Below, piece by piece: positions 11,716 through 21,044 of a DNA stretch of 27,467 nt (positions are counted from its first letter, which is position 1; each line of letters begins with the position of its first letter). The position numbers and the translations under genes were made by a program. Below the pieces are notes generated by a model. It did not search any database. It saw only the letters and a program-made list of their open reading frames with translations, and had not been told where the DNA came from. The DNA comes from Gammaproteobacteria bacterium. Lineage in GTDB: Bacteria; Pseudomonadota; Gammaproteobacteria; Woeseiales; Woeseiaceae. Location: the NCBI GenBank assembly GCA_002685275.1, contig NYWX01000060.1, positions 1 to 27,467 on the forward strand, written 5' to 3'.

Positions 11716-12716
11716 TTTTCTTTATTCTTAATTTTTTCAAAGAATTTGTTTAAACGTCGAAATCTTGCGACTTTTTTTGACCAAGTACTTGCTAACTCTG
11801 CTGGAAAGGTTCCTGAGTAAGTACCAGGCTTCGTAATATCTTTTGTCAAAACTGAGCTTGAAAGTACTGTTACATTATCGCAAATATTTATATGGCCAAC
11901 TGCTCCTGAACGGCCCCCAAATATGCAATGTTTACCAATTTTTACACTTCCTGCGATCGCAGTAGATGATGCCATCGCAGTATGATCACCTATGTGAACA
12001 TTGTGTGCAATCATACATAAATTATCGATACGCACACCATTACTAATTATTGTATTACCAAGAGTGCCGCAATCTATTGTTGTGTTAGATCCTATTTCTA
12101 CATCGTCGCCTATTATTACACCGCCTAACTGCGGCACTTTAATCCAACCTTCGGGCGTATAGGCATTTCCAAAACCATCTGCACCAATTACAAGACCTGG
12201 GTGGAATATTCCGCGTTCACCAATTTTCACACGCTTTACTATATTGACATTTGCAACCAAACGACAATCATTTCCAATAATACAATCAGAGCCTATAATT
12301 GAACCCGGCCCAATATAAACATTTTTTCCAATTATTGACTTTTCTCCAATCACCACATTTGCTGCAATATGGGCGCTAGATTCAATTACAGCAGAGGTAG
12401 CAATAACTGTAGTTTCATGAATTCCTGCCTTAAATGATTTTTCAGGACAAATCAGTGCAGCTATACGAGCATAAACTGCATATGGATTTTCAGTAACTAA
12501 TGAAGATACGGGGCATATATCAACAAATTCAGGGTGAAGTATAACGGCAGCTGCTTTTGTCGAGGATAAGTATCCTTTGAGGGATTTATTGGAGAGAAAA
12601 GTTATTGATTCTGATGTCGCATCTGTAATGGAAGCAACACAATTAACAACAATATCCGGATCTCCAACTAGCTCGCAGCCTATTTTTACTGCAAGTTCCC
12701 CAAGCCTGAAAGACAT
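11712..12716 (-). CDS. lpxD: UDP-3-O-acylglucosamine N-acyltransferase
   Basis: Third lipid A step: adds an N-linked 3-hydroxyacyl chain to UDP-3-O-acylglucosamine. The 334 residues match the family (E. coli 341). The N-terminal uridine-binding domain (about 1-98, starting FRLGELAVKIGCEL, with ITFLSNKSLKGYL) is followed by a left-handed beta helix of hexapeptide repeats (about 100-295) and a C-terminal helix (about 300-334). Catalytic His238 is seen in MIAHNVHIGDH (E. coli His239). It lies 20 bases downstream of skp and overlaps lpxA directly. No strong Shine-Dalgarno precedes the ATG at 12716. Confidence 0.97.
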   Translation of the reverse strand: MSFRLGELAVKIGCELVGDPDIVVNCVASITDATSESITFLSNKSLKGYLSSTKAAAVILHPEFVDICPVSSLVTENPYAVYARIAALICPEKSFKAGIHETTVIATSAVIESSAHIAANVVIGEKSIIGKNVYIGPGSIIGSDCIIGNDCRLVANVNIVKRVKIGERGIFHPGLVIGADGFGNAYTPEGWIKVPQLGGVIIGDDVEIGSNTTIDCGTLGNTIISNGVRIDNLCMIAHNVHIGDHTAMASSTAIAGSVKIGKHCIFGGRSGAVGHINICDNVTVLSSSVLTKDITKPGTYSGTFPAELASTWSKKVARFRRLNKFFEKIKNKEK

Positions 12717-12736
12717 GCTAAATTTCTAAAATCTGT

Positions 12737-13270
12737 TTATTGTGATGCTTCATAATTTGCTGTAACTGCATTTAAGACATCTTCTGTAATATCAACTGCA
12801 GAACTGACATATAATGCCCCATCACCAAGAACTAGATCAAAACCCTGCGCTTCTGCATAGTCTTGAATTTCTTTTAAAAGAGATCGTTGTAATGTCCCAA
12901 ATTCCTCGTTTTGTCTTAGATTGATATCTTCCTGATATTCAGTACGTAAACGTTCAAAATCACGACCTAAATCTCGCAATTCTTTTTCTGCATTTCGACG
13001 TTCTGCCTCACTCATAACAGCTAAATCTTTTTGAGCCTTTGCTTGAAGATCTGTTATCTCTTGCTGTGTTGCAAGGATTTCACGATCCCTTGGTGCAAAT
13101 TCTTCCCTTAAAGCTTCCATTACAGCTTTGGTCTGTGGTGAACGCTCTGCTATTGCTTGCAGATTAACTACACCGATTTTCATTTCCTGCGATAAAGCTG
13201 GTAGTGCGACTAAAAAGACTAGAGCAATACTTAGCGTAATTTTTATAAACTGCTTATTCATTAATGTCAT
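12737..13270 (-). CDS. skp: Periplasmic chaperone Skp/OmpH
   Basis: Trimeric periplasmic holdase that carries unfolded outer-membrane proteins to the BAM complex. The predicted protein has a signal peptide (KQFIKITLSIALVFLVALPALS, cleavage likely before QEMKIG), a short beta segment (IGVVNLQAIAERSP), a long charged coiled-coil arm (about residues 60-125) and a C-terminal segment ending NAVTANYEASQ. The frame is open back to an ATG at 13333, inside bamA, but that would place 24 hydrophilic residues before the signal peptide. Three closer ATGs exist (13279, 13270, 13261). I prefer 13270 because AAGGG overlapping the bamA stop lies about 10 bases upstream; 13261 is the main alternative. Mature length fits the family. 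It sits right after bamA, its functional partner. Confidence 0.92.
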   Translation of the reverse strand: MTLMNKQFIKITLSIALVFLVALPALSQEMKIGVVNLQAIAERSPQTKAVMEALREEFAPRDREILATQQEITDLQAKAQKDLAVMSEAERRNAEKELRDLGRDFERLRTEYQEDINLRQNEEFGTLQRSLLKEIQDYAEAQGFDLVLGDGALYVSSAVDITEDVLNAVTANYEASQ

Positions 13271-13283
13271 ATACCCCATTCCC

Positions 13284-15659
13284 TTAAAATGCTTGCCCGA
13301 CGGAGAATTGGAATTTTTCCAGATAATCTCCATAATATCTATCGCTACCGTTAAATGAATTAAGCGGGTATGCGTAGTTAAATCGAAATAAACCCATAGG
13401 TGCCAGCCATTGTACAGCTATACCAACAGATCTCTTTAGACCCTTTAAAGATGGTTTGTATTCTATGGGAGAGCCAAGTTTATCTGTAAATGAAACTTCT
13501 CCAGTATTGAATACATTACCAAAATCATAAAATATACTAGCACGAGCTTGGCTCGAAAATTTTTCAGGTAAGGGAACTATGAGCTCTGCTTGCCCGGCTA
13601 TCAGTACATTACCACCATATGGTCGACCACGGCTATCTCTTGGGCCCATCCAATGCTCTTTGAAGCCCCTTACTGATTCAGGTCCACCAGCATAAAATTG
13701 CATATATGGCGGTGTTGCAGTGGTATCTCCCATTGCATAATTTATGCCCGTATCTGCGTTTAATCTAATTATCCAATTTCGATAAATAGGTATATATTTG
13801 GTGAATTTATAATTGGCTTGTATATATTCCACAGTACTTCCAGGTATTGCGGTAGTTAAAAATAATTGTTGGCGGGTTCCTCGTGTGGGAAATAATGAGC
13901 GGTTTCGGCTATCAAATTGCCAGCTAAGTTCTATTTCAAATGTATCAAACTTTGAGCCTGTAAACCTAAGCTGGCCAAATATGTCACCCGTAAATTGATC
14001 CCCATTATTAGCTACCCACTCTTTTGCTTGGGTCGTGCTATTAGCTGTAGCAGTCATCGTAGCACTATTATAACTTAGGCCAAATGATAATCTCTGATAA
14101 TCTGTGATTGGAATACCATAGTTAACACCAAAACCAGAACTTGTAGTTGAATAATCAGAGTATGCAGAAAAGAATTGTGCAACATCTCTGTGGTTTAGAG
14201 TGAAAGTCCTTGATACTCCATCCATTGATTTGTATGGATCTGTATACGAAAAGCTATATAGTTTTTGATAAGCACTAGAGTTTAACTGTAAGGATACTCG
14301 ATCCCCTGACCCAAGAAAATTTGCATGCGAAATACCGCCATTCAACATTAATTTTTGTCTACCTGAATAACCAACTCCAAAAGAGAATTGACCTGGCATT
14401 CGATACTCAAGATCAAAATCAACATCGACTAAATCAGGGCTTCCAGGAACTGGTAATGTCGTATACTCAACCCCAGGTTCAATGAAAGCCAAGCGTTCTA
14501 ATAAGACTTTTGTACGATCCATTTCAGAATTTGATAGATAAGCACCTTCCATCTGACGTACTTCACGACGTAAAACCTCATCTTCTACCTGTGTAACTCC
14601 ATTAAAATTTATATTGCGAACATAGACACGACTTTTGGGATCTACATAAAATGTAATCTTAGCTTCTTTGGTTTCATGATCTAATTCAGGTACTGGCTCA
14701 ACTTCTGCATTTGCATATCCAGTAGTTCCTAATAAAAACCCCATAAGTTCTGCGGAACCAGTCAGTAAAGCTTGATTAAAAATTGATTGGGGCTGCACAA
14801 GAATTTGAGCACGAAGATATGATTCAGGTACAACCATTTCGCCTACTACATTAATATCGGAAATTTTGTAAATCTCACCTTCATCAATATTTATTGTTAC
14901 AAAAATGTCTTCTTTATCTGGTGAAATAGTAACCTGGGTGGAATTAATACGTAAATCAGCATAACCCCGATCCATATAAAAAGATCTCAGCACCTCTAGG
15001 TCACCCTCTAATGCTTCTTTTGAATAACGATCATCCTGTCGAAACCAAGATAGCCAGTTACCTGTATTCAACTCAAAGTCAGCGCGAATATCTCTCTCAT
15101 TAAAAGACTTGTTGCCAACAATATTAACTTGCCTCAGTGTTGAGCGCTGGCCCTCCTTTACATCAATTTTAATTTTAACGGTATTATTTGGCTGGTCTGT
15201 TACTGCCGTATCAATTTTGACGCCGTATTTTCCACCATCATAATATTTATCACGAAGAAACATATCAACATTTTCAAGGACTGAACGGTCAAATGTTCGA
15301 CCTACTACGAGGCCAACCTCGCGCAGTGCTTCCGTTAAATCTTCAGTTTTAATATCCTTGTTTCCTTCTATATCAAAACTCTCAATAGATGGACGTTCTT
15401 TTACTTTTATGATTAGAGTATCACCCTCTCGCCTGAACTCAATATCATCGAACAGATCTTGATCATAAATTGATCGAATCGCCTCGCCAATCCTTACGCT
15501 ATCAATTGAATCTCCTACATTTATAGGCAAGTAATTAAATACTGTGCCTTCAGAAATACGTTGCAAGCCTTCTACTCGCATGTCTTTAACTACAAAACTA
15601 TCAGCCGCTGAAGAAAAAAGCGGTATTAAAATAAAAATGACAAGCAAAGTTTTTTTCAT
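13284..15659 (-). CDS. bamA: Outer membrane protein assembly factor BamA
   Basis: Core of the BAM complex, which folds and inserts beta-barrel proteins into the outer membrane. With the ATG at 15659 the protein is 791 residues (E. coli 810). It begins with a signal peptide (MKKTLLVIFILIPLFSSAA, cleavage before DSFVV). Five POTRA repeats follow (about 22-420), then a 16-strand barrel with the conserved VRGF loop-6 motif near residue 664. It ends in the aromatic-terminated strand FQFSVGQAF recognised by BAM itself. The frame is open back to 15734, inside rseP, but that adds 25 residues before a clean signal peptide, so the internal start is preferred; a GGA lies about 11 bases upstream of it. 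The cluster couples it with skp and the lipid A genes. Confidence 0.96.
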   Translation of the reverse strand: MKKTLLVIFILIPLFSSAADSFVVKDMRVEGLQRISEGTVFNYLPINVGDSIDSVRIGEAIRSIYDQDLFDDIEFRREGDTLIIKVKERPSIESFDIEGNKDIKTEDLTEALREVGLVVGRTFDRSVLENVDMFLRDKYYDGGKYGVKIDTAVTDQPNNTVKIKIDVKEGQRSTLRQVNIVGNKSFNERDIRADFELNTGNWLSWFRQDDRYSKEALEGDLEVLRSFYMDRGYADLRINSTQVTISPDKEDIFVTINIDEGEIYKISDINVVGEMVVPESYLRAQILVQPQSIFNQALLTGSAELMGFLLGTTGYANAEVEPVPELDHETKEAKITFYVDPKSRVYVRNINFNGVTQVEDEVLRREVRQMEGAYLSNSEMDRTKVLLERLAFIEPGVEYTTLPVPGSPDLVDVDFDLEYRMPGQFSFGVGYSGRQKLMLNGGISHANFLGSGDRVSLQLNSSAYQKLYSFSYTDPYKSMDGVSRTFTLNHRDVAQFFSAYSDYSTTSSGFGVNYGIPITDYQRLSFGLSYNSATMTATANSTTQAKEWVANNGDQFTGDIFGQLRFTGSKFDTFEIELSWQFDSRNRSLFPTRGTRQQLFLTTAIPGSTVEYIQANYKFTKYIPIYRNWIIRLNADTGINYAMGDTTATPPYMQFYAGGPESVRGFKEHWMGPRDSRGRPYGGNVLIAGQAELIVPLPEKFSSQARASIFYDFGNVFNTGEVSFTDKLGSPIEYKPSLKGLKRSVGIAVQWLAPMGLFRFNYAYPLNSFNGSDRYYGDYLEKFQFSVGQAF

Positions 15660-15696
15660 CTTAATAGTTTTCCAATTAAACCGATTAACAATTAAT

Positions 15697-17052
15697 TTAA
15701 CTAAATATTCCTGAAATATCGTTATAAAAAGCAAAACTCATTAATATAAGAACTAAAAATATACCTATTTGTTGCCCAAAGATCTGTGCTTTTTCAGTCA
15801 TTGGGCTTCCTTTAAGACCTTCAATTACATGATATACAATTTGACCACCATCTAAGATGGGAATTGGAATTAAGTTAAGTACCCCTAAACTAATGCTAAT
15901 GACGGCCATAATGCTTACAAAATAACGCCATCCTCTTTCTACAGACTCACCTGCGATTTGTGCAATCTTAATGGGTCCACTAATATTCTTTACAGAAACA
16001 TCACCAATCAACATCCGGCTTAACATATTAACTGTAAATGTCGTTGAAGACCAAGCGCGATTTACTGCAGATATCAATGATTCCATTGGAGTGTAGGGAA
16101 TTTTTTTGTAAAAACCTTCACCACTATTGTTGCTCCAACTTACGCCCAAATAACCTTGAATTTCACTTCCTATCTTTCGCTCTCCAATTTTGACATTAAC
16201 AGATCCTAATTGGCCATCACGAATATACTCAATAATTACCTCTTCATTTGCAAGAGACTGCACTGCAAACCTTAAGTCTTCAAAAGAAATTATTGATTTA
16301 TCTGCAATAGAGATTATCTGATCTCCAATCATTAATCCGCTGTTATTTGCAGGTCCATCTTGTGGAAAATCAGCAATAATTGCTGGCGGTTGCCATGGTT
16401 TAAAACCAAGTCCCTGGAATAATGCACCAGGCTCTGTTAGAAGAGTTTTATCACTACCAACATTTAATGTTACTCCACGTTGAATTCCCTCATAATCCAT
16501 AAGAGTCAATGGTATCCTACCATCTTCGACCATTTCACTTAAAATAGCAGCTAAAGCTCCCTCCCATTCAGCTACTTCAATATCTCCTACGCTGATAATC
16601 TTATCGCCAAACTCCAATCCAGCTCGATCCGCATAAGAATTATTTTCAACAATCCCCACCGCGGGTATAACAGTCGTAATACCTCCTATCATCAATATCC
16701 AATAAGCAAGAATAGCGAAAATAAAATTAAAGATAGGTCCAGCCAATAAAACTGCAATACGAGCAGGAATCGGTCGCTGATCAAAAGCTCGGCCATGATC
16801 ATTGGATTCTATGGCTCCCTCACGGCTATCCAAAAATTTTACATAACCACCAAGTGGAATCAAAGAAAAGCAATACTCAGTTTCATCTTTACCACCCTTT
16901 CTTATCCAGATCGGTTTGCCAAATCCAATAGAAAAACGTAATACTTTCATACCCATCCAACGGCCAACTATGTAATGCCCATACTCATGAACAGCTACAA
17001 GAACACTGATAAGTAACATAAACGCAAGAAAACTTGTCAAGAAGCTGCTCAT
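15697..17052 (-). CDS. rseP: Site-2 intramembrane zinc metalloprotease RseP
   Basis: Inner-membrane protease that completes the cleavage of the anti-sigma factor RseA to release sigma E under envelope stress, and clears signal-peptide remnants. The 451 residues match E. coli RseP (450). The first membrane helix carries the zinc motif HEYGH (His22, Glu23, His26). Two PDZ domains lie at about 125-195 and 215-290 (VENNSYADRAGLEFGD and ANNSGLMIGDQI are the peptide-groove segments). The third zinc ligand is in NLIPIPILDGG near residue 400, within the third helix. C-terminal hydrophobic helices follow. Next to bamA and skp, it fits an envelope-assembly operon. The 94 bases upstream, where many relatives carry dxr, are non-coding here. 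Confidence 0.97.
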   Translation of the reverse strand: MSSFLTSFLAFMLLISVLVAVHEYGHYIVGRWMGMKVLRFSIGFGKPIWIRKGGKDETEYCFSLIPLGGYVKFLDSREGAIESNDHGRAFDQRPIPARIAVLLAGPIFNFIFAILAYWILMIGGITTVIPAVGIVENNSYADRAGLEFGDKIISVGDIEVAEWEGALAAILSEMVEDGRIPLTLMDYEGIQRGVTLNVGSDKTLLTEPGALFQGLGFKPWQPPAIIADFPQDGPANNSGLMIGDQIISIADKSIISFEDLRFAVQSLANEEVIIEYIRDGQLGSVNVKIGERKIGSEIQGYLGVSWSNNSGEGFYKKIPYTPMESLISAVNRAWSSTTFTVNMLSRMLIGDVSVKNISGPIKIAQIAGESVERGWRYFVSIMAVISISLGVLNLIPIPILDGGQIVYHVIEGLKGSPMTEKAQIFGQQIGIFLVLILMSFAFYNDISGIFS

Positions 17053-17146
17053 AAATCACTATTTCCATGAAATATTAAAGAAATATTTTCATTACAAAAA
17101 AAATTTAAATTTATTAAATGCATTTTAATTTTAATTTGAAAGATTT
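17053..17146 (-). other. AT-rich cdsA-rseP spacer; usual dxr site is empty
   Basis: This 94-base gap holds no gene. It is very AT-rich with poly-A/T runs and an AT-only inverted repeat (AAATATT and AATATTT at about 17071-17090). In Pseudomonas-like clusters dxr (DXP reductoisomerase) lies exactly between cdsA and rseP; in E. coli it lies between frr and uppS. Here neither place has it, since frr and uppS overlap. I see no recognisable dxr remnant. Confidence 0.6.
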
Positions 17147-17932
17147 TCACAACAATCCTAACTGAGTTATTCCAAGACTAAAGCATGGAGCTGCTGCGGC
17201 TATACTATCAATGCGATCAAGGATACCTCCATGGCCAGGAAATAACTTACCACTATCTTTCATGCCTGAATCACGTTTAAACATACTTACAGTCAAATCA
17301 CCCACCACAGATAGAACTCCTATTGCAAAACAAAATGGCAAGCTAACTAAAATATTAAGTTCTGCAAGATATGTCCATGTCAATGCAATCAATGTAACCA
17401 TGGTTAGGCCCCCGAAGACACCCTCCCAAGTTTTCTTTGGACTAATCTTTGGAGCTAATTTAACGCGACCAAATTGTTTACCTACAAAGTAAGCACCCAT
17501 ATCTGCAGCCCAAATGATGGCCAAAGCAAGTAACAGTATTTGTGCAGATAAATTATATAGCTCAATCAATGCCAGATGAAGTGGCAATAAAACGAGAACA
17601 CCACAAATTATACGAAATGCTTTAGAAATAGATGTCGGGAAAAGAAATAGCCAAATAAATGCGATGAACCACCAAATGCAGGCTATTTGAAAAATGTGAT
17701 TTGAATAATCAAGTAAAAAATAATCAACAAATAAGATTAATAATAGTATTAATGTAACAAAGCTATATCTAATACCTTTTGAGTTATAATTTAAAAAACC
17801 CGACCATTCCCAAGCCCCAATTAATATCACTAAAGAAAATAAATTTTTTGTAACTGGGGCAGGCACTATAAAAATAGCAGTTAACAAAATTATCAATGAG
17901 ATCGCTGCGGTAAAAATACGCGTCTTTAGCAT
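17147..17932 (-). CDS. cdsA: Phosphatidate cytidylyltransferase (CDP-diacylglycerol synthase)
   Basis: Polytopic inner-membrane enzyme that converts phosphatidic acid and CTP to CDP-diacylglycerol, the branch point for all phospholipids. The 261-residue protein is mostly hydrophobic, with about eight membrane segments. It ends with the complete CDP-diacylglycerol synthase signature SMFKRDSGMKDSGKLFPGHG followed by GILDRIDS (about residues 213-240). The central DMGAYFVGKQFGR motif and KISPKKTWEG are also typical. It is slightly shorter than E. coli CdsA (285). Its ATG overlaps the uppS coding sequence by 7 bases, so translation is probably coupled. Confidence 0.95.
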   Translation of the reverse strand: MLKTRIFTAAISLIILLTAIFIVPAPVTKNLFSLVILIGAWEWSGFLNYNSKGIRYSFVTLILLLILFVDYFLLDYSNHIFQIACIWWFIAFIWLFLFPTSISKAFRIICGVLVLLPLHLALIELYNLSAQILLLALAIIWAADMGAYFVGKQFGRVKLAPKISPKKTWEGVFGGLTMVTLIALTWTYLAELNILVSLPFCFAIGVLSVVGDLTVSMFKRDSGMKDSGKLFPGHGGILDRIDSIAAAAPCFSLGITQLGLL

Positions 17933-18717
17933 ATAGTAGCCTTTACTTGTTCGCCGGTATATCCAAAGCGACGCTGCTTACTTGCAAAATACATTAGTGC
18001 TTCATCTAAAATTGATTGATTAAATTCTGGCCAAAGGGTGTCTGTAAACCAGAGTTCTGAATAAGCTAAATCCCATAATAAAAAATTACTAATTCTACGT
18101 TCACCTCCAGTTCTTATAAGAAGATCTGGGCAGGGAATTCCAAATGTTTGAAGCTCAACAGAAAATATTTTGTCATTAATATCATTAATTTGTAATTCAC
18201 CTTCTTGCACTTTTCGTATTAAGGATTTTGTTGCCTCAATGATATCCCAGCGACCTCCATAAGCCATTGCAATAGTCAATTTAAGGCCCGTATTATTTTT
18301 TGTGCATTGTTCAGCTTCAGTTATTTTTTTTCTCAGAATAGAATTAAGTGCGTTTATATTTCCTATAAATCTAAGGTTCACATTACTAAGATGCAACTCT
18401 TTTATTTCTTTCCTGAGTGCTTCAATAAAAAGCTTCATTAAGGAATTTACTTCTTCTTCAGGTCGAGCCCAATTCTCACTACTAAAAGCGAATAAAGTTA
18501 AATTTTCAATACCATATTTGACTGCAATTTCAACTGTTTCTCGAACAGCTTTTAATCCCACTTGATGCCCTGAATATCTTGGCTTATTTTTATCTCTAGC
18601 CCAACGTCCGTTACCATCCATAATAATCGCAACGTGTTTTGGAAAATTTATTTTGGATGGCTTTGAAAGTGTATTTGACACGGCTAAATCACATTTAATA
18701 AGGTGCTTGTACCTCAT
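17926..18717 (-). CDS. uppS: Undecaprenyl diphosphate synthase
   Basis: Cis-prenyltransferase that extends farnesyl diphosphate with eight isopentenyl units to make the C55 lipid carrier for peptidoglycan and LPS. The 263-residue protein shows [13 protein letters not shown] with catalytic Asp34, the FSSENWARP loop, and the C-terminal block [20 protein letters not shown], then [14 protein letters not shown]. The start at 18717 overlaps the frr stop as ATGA. It gives a roughly 27-residue lead before the first strand, a little longer than in E. coli; no better internal start is seen. The enzyme needs isoprenoid precursors, yet dxr is absent from this cluster, so the precursor route must be encoded elsewhere. 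Confidence 0.96.
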   Translation of the reverse strand: MRYKHLIKCDLAVSNTLSKPSKINFPKHVAIIMDGNGRWARDKNKPRYSGHQVGLKAVRETVEIAVKYGIENLTLFAFSSENWARPEEEVNSLMKLFIEALRKEIKELHLSNVNLRFIGNINALNSILRKKITEAEQCTKNNTGLKLTIAMAYGGRWDIIEATKSLIRKVQEGELQINDINDKIFSVELQTFGIPCPDLLIRTGGERRISNFLLWDLAYSELWFTDTLWPEFNQSILDEALMYFASKQRRFGYTGEQVKATIC

Positions 18718-19271
18718 ATCTCCATTAATTCAGATTCTTTTGCGGCTAATGTTGCGTCAATTTGACCCACATAATTATTTGTAATCTCCTGCACCTCAAG
18801 CTCGGCCCGATGCAATTCATCTTTTCCTATCAATTTTTCTTTTAATAATTCCTTTATATCATTTATAGCATCACGTCTAATATTTCGAATGGCTATACGA
18901 CCACCCTCTGCTTCACTGCGAACAACACGAATTAAATCTTTACGACGCTCTTCTGTTAATGCTGGCAGTGGTACTCGGATAACAGTTCCAGCAGTCAATG
19001 GATTTAATCCGATATCTGACGACATGATTGCTTTCTCAATAGGCTGAATCATATCTTTTTCCCAAGGAGTGATAATTAGTGTACGGGAGTCCTCTATCCC
19101 AACATTTGATACTTGGGTTAGCGGTACCTGACTTCCATAATATTCAACGGTAATATGATCCAATAAACTAGTATGAGCGCGTCCAGTTCGAATCTTAGTT
19201 AATTCCTGCTTTAATGAAGCCACACTCTTGATCATTCGACTTGCTAAATCTTTTTTAATTTCATCTAACAT
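18714..19271 (-). CDS. frr: Ribosome recycling factor
   Basis: Works with EF-G to split post-termination ribosomes. At 185 residues it has exactly the standard length. Motifs include [23 protein letters not shown] (N-terminal helix and hinge), [20 protein letters not shown] sequence [18 protein letters not shown] in the middle, and the C-terminal three-helix bundle with [19 protein letters not shown] lies about 9 bases before the ATG at 19271. It follows pyrH after 36 bases and overlaps uppS by 4 bases. Confidence 0.98.
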   Translation of the reverse strand: MLDEIKKDLASRMIKSVASLKQELTKIRTGRAHTSLLDHITVEYYGSQVPLTQVSNVGIEDSRTLIITPWEKDMIQPIEKAIMSSDIGLNPLTAGTVIRVPLPALTEERRKDLIRVVRSEAEGGRIAIRNIRRDAINDIKELLKEKLIGKDELHRAELEVQEITNNYVGQIDATLAAKESELMEI

Positions 19272-19307
19272 GATTTAAAGCCTTCTTTTAATGCTTTTGT
19301 ATGACAC

Positions 19308-20030
19308 TCATGCAGTAACAACTGTTCCAATCTTATCACCAGACATTGCCTTAACTAAGGCGTTTGGATGCGTAAGATTAAAAATACGTAAAGGTAAATT
19401 ATTATCGCGACACATCACTATAGCTGTAGCATCCATAACAGATAGCTTGTCAGTCAACACTTGATCATATGATACCGTATCAAATTTTTTTGCGTTTGGA
19501 TTATTTATTGGATCAGTATCATAAACTCCATCTACTTTAGTTGCCTTAAGTAATGCGTCTGCACCAATTTCTATGGCTCGAAGACTTGCTGCAGTATCAG
19601 TTGTAAAAAATGGATTACCAATACCTGCTGCTAAAATTACCACTCGACCTTTTTCAAGATGCCTTACAGCACGTCGCCTAATATAATCCTCACAAATTGC
19701 ATTTATTTTTAAGGCGGACATTACCCTTGCGTATACATTTATAGACTCTAATGCATCCTGTATAGCCAAAGCATTCATAACAGTCGCTAGCATGCCCATG
19801 TGATCACCAGTTACTCTATCCATACCAGCGCGCGCCAAACCTGAGCCACGAAATATATTTCCACCGCCAATAACTATCGCGATTTCAACTCCGGAATCTC
19901 TTACGATAGCAATCTCATTTGCTATTCTCTGGATGACTTTAGGCTCAATGCCATAATTAAGATCCCCCATTAAAGCTTCACCACTTAACTTCAGTAATAC
20001 GCGTTTATACTGAACTGGTTTGTCACTCAT
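19308..20030 (-). CDS. pyrH: Uridylate kinase (UMP kinase)
   Basis: Hexameric bacterial UMP kinase of the amino-acid-kinase fold, making UDP from UMP with ATP and typically controlled by GTP and UTP. The 240 residues match E. coli PyrH. It has [14 protein letters not shown] at the N-terminus, [11 protein letters not shown] near residue 55, [21 protein letters not shown] near 130-150 and the DGVYDTDP loop near 168. A clear AAGGA lies 8 bases before the ATG at 20030. It is separated from tsf by 133 bases that contain a candidate promoter, so it may head its own transcript as well as being read from rpsB-tsf. Confidence 0.98.
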   Translation of the reverse strand: MSDKPVQYKRVLLKLSGEALMGDLNYGIEPKVIQRIANEIAIVRDSGVEIAIVIGGGNIFRGSGLARAGMDRVTGDHMGMLATVMNALAIQDALESINVYARVMSALKINAICEDYIRRRAVRHLEKGRVVILAAGIGNPFFTTDTAASLRAIEIGADALLKATKVDGVYDTDPINNPNAKKFDTVSYDQVLTDKLSVMDATAIVMCRDNNLPLRIFNLTHPNALVKAMSGDKIGTVVTA

Positions 20031-20054
20031 GAAATTTCCTTAATTTTATGTCTG

Positions 20055-20070
20055 ATTCTATGACTAGAAT
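20055..20070. repeat. Small inverted repeat in the pyrH leader
   Basis: ATTCTA (20055-20060) and TAGAAT (20065-20070) form a perfect 6-bp inverted repeat around a 4-base loop, 25-40 bases before the pyrH start. It is AT-rich and has no U-tract, so it does not look like a terminator. A regulatory role is possible but not supported beyond its position. Confidence 0.3.
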
Positions 20071-20113
20071 ACATTAAATGAAAGCTTATTAAGAGGTTAG
20101 CAGATTCACTTTA

Positions 20114-20142
20114 ATCATAGGCATTTAGAAAACACATCTTAA
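20114..20142 (-). promoter_or_regulatory. Candidate sigma-70 promoter for pyrH
   Basis: In the tsf-pyrH gap the minus strand reads TTAAGA (20142-20137, 4 of 6 matches to TTGACA), a 17-base spacer, and TATGAT (20119-20114, 5 of 6 matches to TATAAT). Transcription would start near 20107 and give a leader of about 75 bases before pyrH. This is the only sizeable gap between rpsB and the cdsA-rseP junction, which favours a real internal promoter, but AT-rich DNA makes chance matches common. Confidence 0.42.
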
Positions 20143-20163
20143 ATTTTGATATTGTTTACAAAT

Positions 20164-21039
20164 TTAGGACTTCACATCTTCGATCTGCTTCATAACTTCA
20201 TCAGCAAAATTTTCTACTTTTTTCTCAATGCCTTCGCCAACTTCATATCGTGTAAACGAAATAACTTTTGCATTACAATCTTTTAGCAACTGGTCAATAG
20301 TCTTTTTATCATCTTTAATAAAAGTCTGACCTATCAAGGTAATTTCTTTGAAGAATTTTTTAACTCGCCCTTCAATCATCTTTTCAACAATTTCAGGTGG
20401 CTTACCAGATTCTGCAGCCTGTTCAATAAAAATACGTTTCTCAGTTTTGAGCATTTCCTCAGGAACAGCAAACTCATCAATACAAACTGGCTTCATTGCA
20501 GCAACATGCATAGCAATGTCTCGTGCTAAATTAGCATTGCCACCATCGAGTACAACAATAGCTCCGATTCGTGCTCCATGAGTATAAGTTCCTATGATTC
20601 CATCATTTTTTACTAATGTTGAGCGTCGAATTGTTATATTTTCTCCAACCTTTTGTATAAGCTCAGTACGAGCAGCTTCGATAGTAGAATTTTCCAAACT
20701 TACATCTGAGAGCAATTCTACGTCTGTAACTTCAGAATCAAGAGAAGCTAACGCAACTGCATCAGCAAAACCTATGAAATTTTCATCTTTTGCGACAAAA
20801 TCAGTTTCAGAATTAATTTCAATAATAACCGCCTTATCTCCATTAATTTGAATAACAACTCGACCGTCTGCCGCAACGCGGTTTGCTTTTTTATCAGCTT
20901 TAGCAATTCCAGCAGATCGCAACACTTCTGAAGCAGCATCAAGATCTCCTTCAACTTCAATAAGTGCTTTTTTGCATTCCATCATGCCAGCGCCAGTTCT
21001 TTCTCTGAGCTCCTTAACCATAGATGCTGTAATAGACAT
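20164..21039 (-). CDS. tsf: Translation elongation factor Ts
   Basis: Guanine nucleotide exchange factor for EF-Tu. The 291-residue protein starts ITASMVKELRERTGAGMMEC, with the N-terminal UBA-like domain (about 1-55) that contacts EF-Tu. It carries the diagnostic TDFVAKDENF motif near residue 80, the VAAMKP segment near 185 and a coiled-coil near 190-230. Length is close to E. coli EF-Ts (283). It follows rpsB by only 5 bases; the GAGG that serves as its Shine-Dalgarno lies inside the last codons of rpsB. This is the standard rpsB-tsf operon. Confidence 0.98.
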   Translation of the reverse strand: MSITASMVKELRERTGAGMMECKKALIEVEGDLDAASEVLRSAGIAKADKKANRVAADGRVVIQINGDKAVIIEINSETDFVAKDENFIGFADAVALASLDSEVTDVELLSDVSLENSTIEAARTELIQKVGENITIRRSTLVKNDGIIGTYTHGARIGAIVVLDGGNANLARDIAMHVAAMKPVCIDEFAVPEEMLKTEKRIFIEQAAESGKPPEIVEKMIEGRVKKFFKEITLIGQTFIKDDKKTIDQLLKDCNAKVISFTRYEVGEGIEKKVENFADEVMKQIEDVKS

Positions 21040-21044
21040 TTAAC

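Noticed and set aside
13271..13333. Upstream extension of skp to the ATG at 13333, inside bamA
   Set aside because: It adds hydrophilic residues in front of the signal peptide and a large overlap with bamA. Starts at 13270 or 13261 are more credible.
15660..15734. Upstream extension of bamA to the ATG at 15734, inside rseP
   Set aside because: It would put 25 extra residues before a clean signal peptide (MKKTLLVIFILIPLFSSAA). The internal ATG at 15659 fits the family.
17053..17146. Possible dxr pseudogene remnant between cdsA and rseP
   Set aside because: The 94 bases are low-complexity AT-rich sequence. No frame shows recognisable DXP reductoisomerase motifs, so only an empty site can be claimed.
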